DNA of 64,000 bases from Rhodocyclaceae bacterium (GTDB lineage: Bacteria; Pseudomonadota; Gammaproteobacteria; Burkholderiales; Rhodocyclaceae): the NCBI GenBank assembly GCA_026415155.1, contig JAOAHQ010000034.1, positions 39,452 to 103,451 of the forward strand. The letters are read 5' to 3'. Position 1 is the first letter of the stretch; each line of letters begins with the position of its first letter. Made by a program: the position numbers and the translations under genes. This document shows, in pieces, positions 63,915 through 64,000 of this stretch. The notes under the pieces were generated by a model, which did no database searches, had not been told where the DNA came from, and saw nothing but the letters and a program-made list of their open reading frames with translations.

Positions 63915-64000
63915 TTACGGGTTGAAGCTGAGATAGACCTTGCCGGTCATCCATTCGTCGTCGAGTTCGGCGAGGATTGCCGAGACGAGGCGCAGGCAGG
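63915..64000 (-). CDS. IS256-family transposase, C-terminal end
   Basis: The last 27 residues of a minus-strand frame (RLVSAILAELDDEWMTGKVYLSFNP) resemble the C-terminus of Mutator/IS256-type transposases, which typically end with a segment of the kind ILxEIxxEWxTGKxYL. The rest lies beyond the window. The stretch 63878-63900 (TGTAAATTTCC) may hold the element's terminal repeat. Identification from such a short piece is tentative. Confidence 0.5.
   Translation of the reverse strand, partial: CLRLVSAILAELDDEWMTGKVYLSFNP

Overview
The window reads as chromosomal DNA of a GC-rich, denitrifying betaproteobacterium, most likely of the Rhodocyclales or a close relative. Support comes from the cytochrome cd1 nitrite reductase cluster with fused NirD-L, the RegB/RegA pair, a DsrS-type operon, glycolate oxidase, proton-translocating transhydrogenase, many c-type cytochromes and dense c-di-GMP and two-component signalling. 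The taxonomic placement is inference. Genes are tightly packed, with many ATGA or TGATG overlaps.

Layout. 0-1 kb: end of a ferredoxin-NADP reductase and a coiled-coil/nuclease-like protein. 1.4-12.1 kb: a metal-type RND efflux operon (adaptor, pump, DUF3240, outer-membrane factor), then an SHP/diheme cytochrome c/cytochrome b561 operon, a chemoreceptor and a QseB/PmrA-like two-component system. Matching 11-bp-period operator boxes precede the efflux and cytochrome operons. 12.1-14.5 kb: mazEF, then chrA with a cytochrome c'-like gene. 14.6-23.6 kb: an HTH-ferredoxin-reductase fusion, a MoxR ATPase, a haem-c GGDEF-EAL protein, a VWA/metalloprotease-like partner and a PAS-GGDEF-EAL-CZB protein. 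23.7-27.0 kb: a compact six-gene DsrS operon of mostly unknown function. 27.1-34.6 kb: glycolate salvage (hyi, glycerate 2-kinase, glcDEF), interrupted by vapBC, then HDOD and a small protein. 34.6-39.5 kb: a PP2C phosphatase, pntAB, hicBA, a small ORF and a MITE-like inverted-repeat element. 39.5-49.8 kb: two hybrid histidine kinases, and on the minus strand an AAA/DUF4143 protein and a DEAD-box/FAH/DOMON/NamZ operon. 49.9-54.4 kb: a solute-binding protein, alaS and a Cys-rich periplasmic protein. 54.5-61.1 kb: nirS, nirB-like, a cupredoxin, nirC, nirF, nirDL, nirG and nirH under three FNR/Dnr-type boxes. 61.1-64 kb: cytochrome c4, regB/regA, tRNA-Asp and the end of an IS256-type transposase.

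The most unusual signal is a dispersed, non-palindromic 23-bp repeat. Its core is AAAGTCGGCGCTGGC, followed by 3 variable bases and usually ACGGC. I find 16 clear copies and one borderline copy. Most lie inside genes, where they are restricted to three of six possible frames (8 copies encode K-[VI]-G-A-G-x-x-A; 4 encode A-V-x-x-A-P-T-L). They often sit in linkers. One intergenic copy exactly fills the gap between the hyi and vapC stop codons. It could be a DNA-uptake-like sequence or a miniature protein-inserted element. Other leads are recurrent -10-like hexamers about 6 nt before SD-less start codons (candidate leaderless mRNAs), the shared response-regulator boxes, and the sensory GGDEF-EAL gene nested in a MoxR/VWA operon.
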